In this document: positions 14,298 through 22,015 of the stretch, piece by piece
Layout: each line of letters starts with the position of its first letter
How positions within the stretch are numbered: position 1 is the first letter of the stretch
Assembly: GCA_964544955.1 (NCBI GenBank)
Contig: CAZJEB010000017.1
Span: 1 to 28,652 of the forward strand
Origin: JAAZPT01 sp964544955
GTDB lineage: Bacteria; Bacillota; Clostridia; Christensenellales; Aristaeellaceae
Direction: 5' to 3'
DNA: 28,652 nt
Notes under the pieces: generated by a model
What the model was told of the DNA's origin: nothing
The model's input: the letters and a program-made list of their open reading frames with translations, nothing else
Database searches by the model: none
Program-made: the position numbers and the translations under genes

Positions 14298-14875
14298 TTT
14301 TGCCCTCCTTCCACCTTAGCCCTTTGGGCAAGCAATGTTCTAACTGCCCCAAAGGCTATACAGGCAAGCACAATATATATTACATTTACCTTAAACACAT
14401 AGCTTGCAACAAACACAATCACCATTATGGCAATATTAATATAATCCCTTGTTTTAAGCACATTTTTGCCAAGGTTTGCAACCACATCAAGTATAACCGC
14501 TGCCACCCCAGCTTGCATACCCTTTAGCATAAGGGCAATTACTTTATTATTCCTAAACTCATTATAAAATATGGATATTATGCCAATAATTATAAAAGGC
14601 GGCAATATTGTGCCAAGCACTGCCACAAGCATACCCGCAATGCCCGCCATGCGAAAGCCCACCAGTATGGCTGCATTTACCGCAATAGCCCCCGGGCTAC
14701 TTTGAGCAATTGCCGCCAAATCCAACATTTCATCCTCCTTTAGCCAATGCAATTCCTCCACAAACTTTTTTTGCATAAGGCTAACAATAACAAAGCCACC
14801 CCCAAAGGTAAAGGCGCTTATAACAAACATATTATAAAATATGGTCCAATACTTATAAAACCCGCTATTTTTCAT
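14294..14875 (-). CDS. Chromate transporter family protein, first half
   Basis: The 193-residue CHR-domain membrane protein has 'FVISAFTFGGGFVIVSLM' (N-terminal FGGG motif), 'AQSSPGAIAVNAAILVGFRM' (about 61-80, the SPGxxAxN motif) and a C-terminal membrane half. It is the first partner of the short-chain pair with the gene starting at 14297. I start it at ATG 14875 because GGGGGGTT lies just before it; the in-frame ATG at 14890 would have no ribosome site and would sit upstream of that G-run. Upstream DNA is AT-rich, with only a weak promoter-like sequence. Confidence 0.9.
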   Translation of the reverse strand: MKNSGFYKYWTIFYNMFVISAFTFGGGFVIVSLMQKKFVEELHWLKEDEMLDLAAIAQSSPGAIAVNAAILVGFRMAGIAGMLVAVLGTILPPFIIIGIISIFYNEFRNNKVIALMLKGMQAGVAAVILDVVANLGKNVLKTRDYINIAIMVIVFVASYVFKVNVIYIVLACIAFGAVRTLLAQRAKVEGGQK

Positions 14876-15067
14876 ACTAACCCCCCACATAGCTTTGGTT
14901 TTAACTTAACATATAAGCCACCGTATTACAAGGATTAAATTTTTTAATACCCTTGGGGTAGAGGGATAACGCTTAATCACTAACTTGTAATGCTTATCTT
15001 GCTTTACTCTAGCATTTTAAAAATCTATGTTATCAACAAGGGCATTTACGTTGTTTTAGTCCGTACG

Positions 15068-15123
15068 TTAAGGGGCGAAAATGGGGGCTTAATTGCGAGG
15101 CAGCCCCCGTTTTTCCCCCTTAA
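15068..15123. repeat. Large imperfect inverted repeat (22-bp arms)
   Basis: Arms 15068-15089 and 15102-15123 begin and end with TTAAGGGG and CCCCTTAA and match at about 19 of 22 positions, around a 12-bp loop. The outer arms are G-rich or C-rich and contrast with the AT-rich surroundings. It could be a terminator of long range, a small palindromic element or a cruciform. No copy of it was noticed elsewhere in the window. Confidence 0.65.
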
Positions 15124-15248
15124 CAATCCCCCTTCCTCCCCTGCACGCTCTGAAACCTTAGAGATAAAGAAAACTTAACGTTAATAATTATCTAATCTTA
15201 TCTGAAAACAATGGTGAATTTTCTACTTGAACTTGCATTTCGTTTTAT

Positions 15249-15297
15249 CGGTTTTTGCGTTACGGCGTTTTGCAAACGCCTTCACTTCGTCAAACCG
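15249..15297. repeat. Nested palindrome
   Basis: Outer arms CGGTTT (15249-15254) and AAACCG (15292-15297) enclose inner arms GGCGTTT (15264-15270) and AAACGCC (15274-15280) with a TGC loop. Both are perfect. The type resembles REP-like extragenic palindromes. Confidence 0.65.
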
Positions 15298-15442
15298 AAT
15301 AGGTTCTATGATGTTTTGCGCGGTTGAAAAATTTGAATTGCAATGTTTTTGAATAGGGATGATATTGCAAACAACCAAAAACTCCCCACCTGAAAAAAAC
15401 ATCAAACACCCCTCAAACCCACACCCCAAGCCCATTTAATCC

Positions 15443-15585
15443 CATAATAAAAAGGGCGAAATCACCCTTATAAAAATATTAATATGGTATAGTATAAATA
15501 TGGGGAAAGCAAAACAATCATTTAAATTAAACGCCATTAAAATTAGTTAATAAACCCTTTAACCCAACAAGGCTTTACAAACTAA
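15443..15585 (-). repeat. Hairpin-terminated 145-bp repeat, copy 1
   Basis: Read on the minus strand the unit ends with a segment GTATAGTATAAAT (reverse: ATTTATACTATAC), an A-rich stretch, a hairpin AAGGG/CCCTT and TTTTTATTATGG, like a small transcription unit with a terminator. The 5' part (TGATTGTTTTGCTTTCCCC) is shared with the copies at 22480-22630 and 28229-28372. Confidence 0.65.
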
Positions 15586-15640
15586 CAAAGTAAAAACCCA
15601 AGATATTCATACAATACAAACTCCGTTAGGAGTTTGCACC

Positions 15641-15673
15641 ACACCTCATACCTCATACCTCATACCTCATACC
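15641..15673. repeat. Tandem heptamer ATACCTC
   Basis: About four and a half units of seven bases. The same heptamer, in longer form, ends the window (28602-28652), and its complement lies near 3055-3070. Confidence 0.85.
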
Positions 15674-15816
15674 AAAGAGCGAAAAGCTAAGTTTATCATA
15701 ACAAAATTGTTCTGCTACTCAAAATCCCCTCCTTCCTCTTAATTTTCCCCATAAAAAAACCAGGCTTAAAGCCTGTTTACGTTCTAATTTGTACCAACAG
15801 CAACATCAAGGTATTA

Positions 15817-15954
15817 TTAATCAATATCACCATTATCACTGCCTGTAATTTCCCAATCGCAACACTTGCAAATTTCCAAAGCATCATACACGTTTATATC
15901 CCCACACACTGGGCAAATTAAATGCTTCGTTTCCATCTCTAATTCCAATTCCAT
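15817..15954 (-). CDS. Small zinc-ribbon protein (CPxC...CxxC type)
   Basis: The 45-residue protein has two Cys pairs: 'CPVCG' at about 14-18 and 'CKCCDW' at about 29-34, in which C-x-x-C occurs as C29, C31 and C32. This resembles the small CPCC/zinc-ribbon proteins of Clostridia, which carry a CPVCG...CxVCGWE pattern. Acidic residues dominate both ends (MELELEME and SDNGDID). Function unknown; metal binding and a role as a small regulator or cofactor are guesses. I start at ATG 15954 because GGAGGGGG lies just upstream; an in-frame ATG at 15972 overlaps that site. It has its own promoter (-35 TTGCTT 16043-16038, -10 TATTAT 16020-16015, 17-bp spacer). Confidence 0.72.
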   Translation of the reverse strand: MELELEMETKHLICPVCGDINVYDALEICKCCDWEITGSDNGDID

Positions 15955-16014
15955 AGCCTTAACCCCCTCCATTTAACAATAGCTATAAAATATTTTATGC
16001 ATTTGTTCATCTAT

Positions 16015-16072
16015 ATAATAACATCTACAAATGGAATAAGCAAGCACAAAAATACTAAACCTTTAGTATTTT
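16015..16072 (-). promoter_or_regulatory. Zinc-ribbon gene promoter with upstream operator-like palindrome
   Basis: On the minus strand, TTGCTT (16043-16038) and TATTAT (16020-16015) are 17 bp apart. A perfect inverted repeat with 11-bp arms AAAATACTAAA and TTTAGTATTTT around CC (16049-16072) ends six bases upstream of the -35. A dyad in this position suits an activator or repressor. It could alternatively be a weak bidirectional terminator. Confidence 0.55.
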
Positions 16073-16146
16073 AACAGTATTTACAAGCTTAAAGCCAAAA
16101 GCCTTATAATACAACAACAAATATAAATTATGTATAATTATACAGC

Positions 16147-16175
16147 TTGACTGTTTAAAAATATATTAGTATAAT
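16147..16175 (+). promoter_or_regulatory. Promoter of the citrate synthase gene
   Basis: TTGACT (16147-16152), 17 bp, TATAAT (16170-16175). It implies a leader of about 140 nt before the ATG at 16324. I saw no riboswitch or terminator fold in the leader. Confidence 0.7.
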
Positions 16176-16323
16176 AATAGCGTTATTATTTTTATGCACA
16201 ATTTACAACATATCTACAATAACAGCAAAAAACCCACCATTGAATAATAACTCAATTTTATAAATTTTTATGCTTGAAGGCTTAAAAGCCATTCCATCAG
16301 CAATATACAAGGAGGTACAACAT

Positions 16324-17718
16324 ATGCAACAGAAAAATTCATTTTCCACATATTCAGATACCACTCCAGATATAGTAGAAATGACCAACTTTACCAAGGT
16401 ACGCGACTATATTAACCCCGAACTTTACGCCCGTTACGACGTTAAGCGTGGCCTAAGGGACGTAAACGGTAAAGGTGTGCTTACAGGCCTTACGGATATA
16501 TCGGAAATTCAATCCTTCGCAAAAGAGGGCGACCAAATAATCCCCACAGAGGGTATGCTTTTTTACCGTGGCATGAATGTGGATGATATTATATCCAACC
16601 TTATTACTGAAAAGCGCTATGGCTTTGAGGAAGTAACTTATTTACTTTTATTAGGCGAGCTACCCACTAAGGATCAACTTGATTCCTTTAAGGCCTTACT
16701 TGCCAAATACAGAAGTTTACCCACAAACTTTGTGCGTGATGTTATTATGAAAGGCCCCACAAAGGATATTATGAACAGCCTTGCACGCAGTGTTCTAACC
16801 CTTTTCGCCTATGATAACAACGCTACGGACATAAGCCTGCCCAACGTTATGAGGCAAAGCCTACAATTAATTGCAAACTTCCCCCTTATATCCGTTTACA
16901 GCTACCAAGCCTACAACCATTATATAAAGGGCAAAAGTTTAGTTATACACACCCCACAGCCCGAGCTTTCCACTGCGGAAAACATACTCTACATGTTGCG
17001 CCCAGATAATAAGTATACCGAGTTTGAGGCCCATGTGCTTGATATTGCCCTTATACTCCACGCCGAGCATGGTGGTGGTAACAACAGTACATTCACCACC
17101 CACATAATTACATCCAGCGGGTCGGACACTTATTCCACAATAGCCGCCGCTTTGGCATCATTAAAAGGTCACAAGCACGGTGGTGCAAACATAAAAGTTA
17201 TACAAATGTTTGATGATTTAAAGGAAAACGTTGAAAATTGGCAGGATGAGGATGCTGTTCGTGCCTACTTAAACGATATATTAGATAAAAAAGCCTTTGA
17301 TAAAACTGGCCTAATATACGGTATGGGTCATGCTGTATACACATTATCCGACCCCCGTGCAAACATACTTAAAGCCTATGTTAAGCAACTTGCCCAAGAA
17401 AAGGGCATGGAAGATGAGTTCCATCTATACAGTTTAGTTGAGCGCCTTGCCCCTGAAATAATTGGCGAAAAGCGCAGAATATACAAGGGCGTTAGCGCAA
17501 ATGTAGACTTTTACAGCGGTTTAGTATACCACATACTAGGCCTACCCCTTGAGCTGTTTACCCCAATATTTGCCATTGCCCGTATATCCGGTTGGAGCGC
17601 CCACCGTATGGAAGAGCTTATAAACGAGGGCAAAATCATCCGTCCTGCTTACATAAGCGTTGCCAAGCGCAGGGAATATGTCCCTATCGATAACAGGGTG
17701 GATGAAATAAACAAATAA
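16324..17718 (+). CDS. Citrate/2-methylcitrate synthase
   Basis: The 464-residue cytoplasmic enzyme condenses acetyl-CoA with oxaloacetate to citrate, supplying 2-oxoglutarate for glutamate synthesis in anaerobes. Catalytic residues are in place: 'LHAEHGGGNNSTFT' with His at about 249, 'GMGHAVYTLSDPRA' with His at about 336, and 'SANVDFYSG' with Asp at about 395; 'GHKHGGAN' follows the first. Length fits the clostridial type, a little longer than the classical type II form. The start is ATG 16324, preceded by GGAGGT at 7 bp; an open frame extends 18 codons further but has no ribosome site. The neighbouring TCA genes (aconitase, isocitrate dehydrogenase) are absent from the window. It has its own promoter. 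A 2-methylcitrate synthase reading cannot be ruled out. Confidence 0.93.
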   Translation: MQQKNSFSTYSDTTPDIVEMTNFTKVRDYINPELYARYDVKRGLRDVNGKGVLTGLTDISEIQSFAKEGDQIIPTEGMLFYRGMNVDDIISNLITEKRYGFEEVTYLLLLGELPTKDQLDSFKALLAKYRSLPTNFVRDVIMKGPTKDIMNSLARSVLTLFAYDNNATDISLPNVMRQSLQLIANFPLISVYSYQAYNHYIKGKSLVIHTPQPELSTAENILYMLRPDNKYTEFEAHVLDIALILHAEHGGGNNSTFTTHIITSSGSDTYSTIAAALASLKGHKHGGANIKVIQMFDDLKENVENWQDEDAVRAYLNDILDKKAFDKTGLIYGMGHAVYTLSDPRANILKAYVKQLAQEKGMEDEFHLYSLVERLAPEIIGEKRRIYKGVSANVDFYSGLVYHILGLPLELFTPIFAIARISGWSAHRMEELINEGKIIRPAYISVAKRREYVPIDNRVDEINK

Positions 17719-17785
17719 TTATATGCTAGGCCTTTATTGAAAGATTTTTACGCTTAAAATCGTTATATATTAAAGGAGTGATAGC

Positions 17786-18751
17786 ATGCTTAAAAAAACT
17801 TTTTCCCAAATAATTGTATTTTCATTAATACTTGGAAGCCTAGGCCTTGCCGATACTACCGATACTTACATAATTTATTCCCGTTCATACAGTTCCAACT
17901 GGGGTTTTGGTGGGGGTATAGGTGGCGGTTATTTTGAGTTAAACAATAAAGGTGAAATAATATATTACAACACCATTATGGGCAACAACACAATAATTAA
18001 CGAAAAACATTATGTTGTGGATAAAAAATATGTGGATAAAATTGAAGCTTTAATAGATAACACCGATATATCCGACATTCCCGACTATATAAACAACAAT
18101 TCTTTAGACGGAGCTTTTATCAAATACACCTTTAAAGGCAAGCTTATAAGCGGTGATAATCTATCCTACTACTCCCCAGATTTATTTGAATCTATTAAGG
18201 ATAAAGAGTATCTCAAAATTATGCACTTTGAAAACAGAGCAATTGCCTTATCCAACGCCATAGAGGAAATTTTAAGAAGTTCTGGCATAGAACTATATGA
18301 TGAATCCAACAAGGAAAATACCGATACTGTTATATTTGAGTATTCCACAAAGCCCGCCCACGAAAAGGATTACACTACACTTGTTAGCCTAAAATTAAAT
18401 GGTGATATTATCTACACAAGCCAAGGTAAAACCCACACCACAAGCACCAGCCCAGAATACGCTCAGGAAGTTTTAGCCCTTATAAAGCAACAAAACTTAT
18501 ACCTTTTGCCCAACTACATAAACAACGCCACAATGGATGGCACAAGCCACAAGTTTTTGTTTAATGATATAGTTATAAGCTGCGATAATATTTATTACAC
18601 CGATGAAGGCAAGCTTAAAAACTTTACTGGGGATGATTTGGAATTTATGCAGCAACAGAACCAAGTTTTAGATTTATTCCAGGGCATACAAAATATATTT
18701 GCCCGTGCCCACTTTAATTTAAGCCTAAACGCCTTTAGCCCTGAAAATTAA
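17786..18751 (+). CDS. Secreted protein with duplicated domain, unknown function
   Basis: The 321-residue protein starts with a signal peptide (MLKK, hydrophobic core, cleavage near GLA-DTT at about residue 22) and has no later membrane segment or lipobox, so it should be exported. A Gly-rich stretch GFGGGIGGG (about 40-48) follows. The body contains the same domain twice. 'LIDNTDISDIPDYINNNSLDG' to 'FENRAIALSNAIEEIL' (about 90-168) mirrors 'LIKQQNLYLLPNYINNATMDG' to 'QNQVLDLFQGIQNIF' (about 230-310), including the Y/F strand, the I-S-x-DN turn and the closing helix. I do not recognise the family. AAAGGAGTG precedes the ATG. It lies 67 bp after citrate synthase without a terminator in between, so it may be co-transcribed. 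A bidirectional terminator follows. Confidence 0.75.
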   Translation: MLKKTFSQIIVFSLILGSLGLADTTDTYIIYSRSYSSNWGFGGGIGGGYFELNNKGEIIYYNTIMGNNTIINEKHYVVDKKYVDKIEALIDNTDISDIPDYINNNSLDGAFIKYTFKGKLISGDNLSYYSPDLFESIKDKEYLKIMHFENRAIALSNAIEEILRSSGIELYDESNKENTDTVIFEYSTKPAHEKDYTTLVSLKLNGDIIYTSQGKTHTTSTSPEYAQEVLALIKQQNLYLLPNYINNATMDGTSHKFLFNDIVISCDNIYYTDEGKLKNFTGDDLEFMQQQNQVLDLFQGIQNIFARAHFNLSLNAFSPEN

Positions 18752-18757
18752 AACAAA

Positions 18758-18786
18758 AAAATACCGATATTTCTATCGGTATTTAT
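18758..18786. terminator. Bidirectional terminator
   Basis: ATACCGATA (18761-18769), loop TTTC, TATCGGTAT (18774-18782), extended by two A-T pairs, with A-run and T-rich flanks on both sides. It separates the plus-strand secreted protein from the minus-strand sugar ABC operon. Confidence 0.85.
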
Positions 18787-18797
18787 ATTTGTATTTA

Positions 18798-19709
18798 TTA
18801 CTTAACTGCGCCGTCAACCATACCTTTCATGATATAGCGTTGAGCGAATATAAACAATACAATTATTGGTAACATTGCCAACAATGCGCTTGTAAGTATT
18901 AAGTCCCACTGTTTAACAAATGCGCCGGCAAATGCTGTAACAGCCAATGGCAATGTTTGAATTTTGCCACTTGGGCCTAATAGCAACAAGGGTAGCAAAT
19001 AGTCGTTCCAAATCCATATACCATTCAATATTAACACTGTTACTACAACGGGTTGCAATAATGGTATTACTATTGTAAAGAATGTGCGGGGTTGGCTGCA
19101 ACCGTCTATTGTTGCTGCCTCTTCCAATGCCAACGGTATACCCTTTACAAAGCCATATAAAATGAATATAGATAATGAACAGCCAAAGCCCAAATATGCA
19201 AACAATATACCTTGATAGCTATTTATCATGGGTATGCCCACGGTTTTACCCATCATATTAAACCACTGCACTAAGGGGAACATAACTACTTGGAAAGGTA
19301 TAACCATAGCAGCTACGAAGCCCATGTATATAAATGTGCTCCATTTTGTTTTATTCCTTACTAACACCCATGCTGCCATACTACTAAATATTACAATAAT
19401 TGTAAGGGCTGCAACGGTAATAATAAGTGAATCAAAGAATGCGCCAATATAGTCTGTTATAGGGCTATTGAAAATTGTTTGAACGTTTATGAACAACTGA
19501 CCCCAATTTAAAGGCATGCTTAGTGGGTCGTTCATAATTTCAGGAGATGTTTTAGCTGAGTTTAGTATAACCATCATAAAGGGTACCATATAAATGATAA
19601 ATACTATAAAGGTTATAACACTCGCGATTAAAATATTACGTTTTTGCCTGTTCATCTCGCGCTTTTTATGTTCGCTTAATTCAGGCATTACATTAGTTAT
19701 TTCACTCAT
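18798..19709 (-). CDS. Carbohydrate ABC transporter permease (MalG type)
   Basis: The 303-residue inner-membrane permease of the MalG/UgpE/LacG family has six hydrophobic segments, a long N-terminal cytoplasmic tail and the EAA loop 'EEAATIDGCSQPRTFFTIVIPLL' (about 210-232) that contacts the ATPase. It ends with the family tail 'FIFAQRYIMKGMVDGAVK'. It forms a heterodimer with the MalF-type permease whose gene overlaps its start by one base (TAATG). The ATPase is not encoded nearby; in Firmicutes a shared MsmX/MsmK ATPase usually energises such importers, so that is the likely partner. The sugar is unknown. Last gene of the operon. Confidence 0.94.
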   Translation of the reverse strand: MSEITNVMPELSEHKKREMNRQKRNILIASVITFIVFIIYMVPFMMVILNSAKTSPEIMNDPLSMPLNWGQLFINVQTIFNSPITDYIGAFFDSLIITVAALTIIVIFSSMAAWVLVRNKTKWSTFIYMGFVAAMVIPFQVVMFPLVQWFNMMGKTVGIPMINSYQGILFAYLGFGCSLSIFILYGFVKGIPLALEEAATIDGCSQPRTFFTIVIPLLQPVVVTVLILNGIWIWNDYLLPLLLLGPSGKIQTLPLAVTAFAGAFVKQWDLILTSALLAMLPIIVLFIFAQRYIMKGMVDGAVK

Positions 19710-20578
19710 TATGCTTCAATCTCCTTTCTTCTATTTAAACTAACCTGTATAAGGGAGAATACAACAAGTATAATGAAGAACACAACGGCTTTTGATTGGG
19801 CAAGGGCCAAGTTGTTAGATGTATTTGCTGTGTTATAAATATCCATAGCAAGCAATTGGCTACTTTTTACAACTTTACCGCTAAAGAATGTTGCTGGGCC
19901 GCCGTTTGTTAATGTAAAGTTCATATCATACTGTTTAAAGCTGTTTGTTAGCGTTAAGAAAAGGGTTATTGTGAAGGAGTTTGCCATCATAGGTATTAGT
20001 ATTTTCCTTAGCCTTACCATATATGTTGCTCCGTCAACCTCGGCAGCTTCAAGCACATCCTCTGGTATAGATTGTAGTGCAGCAACGTATATCATCATAA
20101 TATAGCCGCCATATTGCCAAGTGTTTACTATGCTCATTGCCCAAATAACTGTGCTTGGGCTTGCAAGCATACTTTTAGCTGCAAATAGGGTAGTAAATAG
20201 GTTGTTAAACATAAACTGCCAAATATAACCTAAAACGATACCACCAATTAGGTTAGGCACGAAAAAGCCTGCCCTATAAAGGTTTTTAAGTTTTATTTTA
20301 CTTGTTGCAAGCAAGGCTAATGTAAAACCAACAAGGTTTACTAAGGCCACGTTAACAAGCGTATAGAATACCGTAATTAAAAATGAAAATTGGAATTGGC
20401 CCTCTTTAAACATACCTGTATAGTTTTCAAGTCCAACAAAGTTCATTGTATCCCTAACGCCATTCCAGTCGGTAAGGGAGTAGTATATACCTAAACCAAA
20501 GGGAACTAATATAACCATTATGAAGGCAAACACTGTGGGGAATAAAAATAAAATATCCCATGCTTTACTACGTTTCAT
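19709..20578 (-). CDS. Carbohydrate ABC transporter permease (MalF type)
   Basis: The 289-residue membrane protein of the MalF/UgpA/LacF family begins 'KAWDILFLFPTVFAFIMVIL' and has six membrane segments. The EAA loop 'EAAEVDGATYMVRLRKILIPMM' lies at about 190-211 and the conserved 'TNSFKQYDMNFTLTNGGPA' at about 224-242. It pairs with the MalG-type protein whose start overlaps its stop by one base. The ATG is preceded by AGAGGATGG. It lies 83 bp downstream of the binding-protein gene, behind a perfect hairpin (20610-20645) that may set the ratio of binding protein to permease mRNA. Confidence 0.94.
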   Translation of the reverse strand: MKRSKAWDILFLFPTVFAFIMVILVPFGLGIYYSLTDWNGVRDTMNFVGLENYTGMFKEGQFQFSFLITVFYTLVNVALVNLVGFTLALLATSKIKLKNLYRAGFFVPNLIGGIVLGYIWQFMFNNLFTTLFAAKSMLASPSTVIWAMSIVNTWQYGGYIMMIYVAALQSIPEDVLEAAEVDGATYMVRLRKILIPMMANSFTITLFLTLTNSFKQYDMNFTLTNGGPATFFSGKVVKSSQLLAMDIYNTANTSNNLALAQSKAVVFFIILVVFSLIQVSLNRRKEIEA

Positions 20579-20609
20579 TTGCCACCATCCTCTTTATCTT
20601 TTTAGTCAA

Positions 20610-20645
20610 GAACAGCTGATAAAGCCGAGGCCATATCAGCTGTTC
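20610..20645 (-). promoter_or_regulatory. Intra-operon stem-loop between binding protein and permease genes
   Basis: Perfect 12-bp arms GAACAGCTGATA and TATCAGCTGTTC around a 12-base loop. No U-run follows on the minus strand, so it is not a standard terminator. In sugar ABC operons such stems usually protect the upstream mRNA 3' end or partly terminate, giving more binding protein than permease. Confidence 0.75.
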
Positions 20646-20661
20646 AATTATGTTTAATTAA

Positions 20662-21939
20662 TTATTTTGCAAATCCAGCAGGCATTTCTGCAACTGCTTG
20701 TGTTAATAGTTGTACTAACATTGCAGGATCTGTTGGGTTTTGAGAATATAGGTCCATGATAGGTCCAATTTTTTGCATACCGTAGTCAGCTGGTTGAAGT
20801 GGGAAGTACCAGTTATGTGCGCCACCTTCAAGTTTGTTGTAACGGATAAGTTCCTTGGAGAATTGGCCGCTTGGCTCTAATGTAATGCTATTGAATGCAG
20901 GAACCATGCCAGCTTCTTCAACCATGTACTTAGCGCCTTCTTCTGTTGTAGCAATGCTATCTAAGAAGTCTATAGCTGCTTTAATTTCAGCTTCAGATGC
21001 TTTGCCATTTACGCACCACCAGCTTGGAGGTGAAATTTGGATACCATTATCTTCTGTATCTAGGAAAGCGTGAGGAGCATAGCCCATCTTAAATGTTGCG
21101 CCTAATTGAGCCATGTTGGGGTCTATCCAGTTACCTTGTAAAATAAAGGCTGCTTTTTGGTTAGCAAAAGGTGTAATTTGAGCATTGTAGTCGCCGTTTG
21201 AAAGAACGTCTGGATCTGAATATTTCATCAATAATGTAATATATTCAGCAAATTGGTTTAAACGGTCTTCGTCTACTTTACCTTCTTTAGCTGCCATATC
21301 AATGATACTGCTATCATTATATGCTAAACCGCCACTGAAGTATACGCTCCAAATGTGTTGACCCATAACCCACCACATACCGCCTGATAATGATGCTGCG
21401 CTAGCAACTACCATATCTAAGCCTAATTCTTCTTTCATGCTATCAACTTTTTCAAAAGCTGCTTGAATGTTAGCACGTGTGTTAAGTGTTGCAGGGTCTA
21501 CGCCAGCTTTTTCAAGAATTTCAGCGTTGTAGCCAAGGCCATAACCTTCAATAGCTACTGGGAAGCCAACAACTTTGCCTTCTGGGGATGTGTAAGCCAT
21601 GCTTGTGTCAGCAACGAATTTTGCGCTGCCAAGGTCTGCCATATCTTCTTTCCAAAGTTCATAGCCGCTTAAGCCTTCAATTTGGAATATTGTGGGCATT
21701 TGGTCGCCTTGTTTTTTGCTTTTTAGAACTGCGCCATAGTCTCCGCCGCCGCCTAATGTTTCAACTTTAACTGTAACACCAGGTGTTCTTTCGGAATATT
21801 CCTTAGCATATTTTTGTAACATTGGGTCAATTTCAACTTTTAGTTGGAAAACTGTAACTGTTACATCTTCTGCAAAGGCGATTGATGCCATAGATAACAT
21901 CATTGCCATAACTAGGAACAATGCAATTAGTTTTTTCAT
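20662..21939 (-). CDS. Extracellular sugar-binding protein of ABC importer
   Basis: The 425-residue family 1 solute-binding protein (MalE/UgpB class) delivers a carbohydrate to the permeases encoded just downstream. It has a signal peptide with core LIALFLVMAMMLSMASIAFA and cleavage after AFA (about residue 23), then the mature ED start. Typical elements are 'YSERTPGVTVKVETLGGGGD' (about 48-67), the hinge region 'AFEKVDSMKEELGLDMVVAS' and the C-terminal 'QNPTDPAMLVQLLTQAVAEM'. There is no Cys at the cleavage site, so it is not a standard lipoprotein, which is unusual for a Gram-positive binding protein. GGAGGT precedes the ATG. Transcription starts at a consensus promoter 70 bp upstream, next to an operator. 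Confidence 0.93.
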   Translation of the reverse strand: MKKLIALFLVMAMMLSMASIAFAEDVTVTVFQLKVEIDPMLQKYAKEYSERTPGVTVKVETLGGGGDYGAVLKSKKQGDQMPTIFQIEGLSGYELWKEDMADLGSAKFVADTSMAYTSPEGKVVGFPVAIEGYGLGYNAEILEKAGVDPATLNTRANIQAAFEKVDSMKEELGLDMVVASAASLSGGMWWVMGQHIWSVYFSGGLAYNDSSIIDMAAKEGKVDEDRLNQFAEYITLLMKYSDPDVLSNGDYNAQITPFANQKAAFILQGNWIDPNMAQLGATFKMGYAPHAFLDTEDNGIQISPPSWWCVNGKASEAEIKAAIDFLDSIATTEEGAKYMVEEAGMVPAFNSITLEPSGQFSKELIRYNKLEGGAHNWYFPLQPADYGMQKIGPIMDLYSQNPTDPAMLVQLLTQAVAEMPAGFAK

Positions 21940-22015
21940 AAAATACCTCCATAAATTTAAGTTTTTACTTCTAAAACAACAGGGTTAAAAATAGATTATC
22001 TGTTTGTTTTGTTAA

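Larger units (their letters stand above)
14891..15816. repeat. Intergenic region with large palindromes and a mosaic repeat block
   Basis: About 0.9 kb with no convincing gene. It holds a 22-bp imperfect inverted repeat (15068-15123), a nested palindrome (15249-15297), a hairpin-containing 145-bp repeat also present at 22480 and 28229 (15443-15585), the inverted repeat CAAACTCC-GTTA-GGAGTTTG near 15616-15635 and a run of heptamers (15641-15673). Open frames on either strand cross these repeats and show no family features, so I did not call them. Confidence 0.7.

Noticed and set aside
14990..15178. 62-codon plus-strand frame
   Set aside because: Most of it is the large inverted repeat at 15068-15123, and there is no ribosome site or family resemblance.
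15223..15435. 70-codon minus-strand frame
   Set aside because: It crosses the nested palindrome at 15249-15297 and shows no recognisable motif; its upstream sequence lacks a good ribosome site.
16324..18751. Riboswitch in the citrate synthase leader
   Set aside because: The 140-nt leader has no terminator-antiterminator pair or recognisable aptamer; it is just AT-rich.
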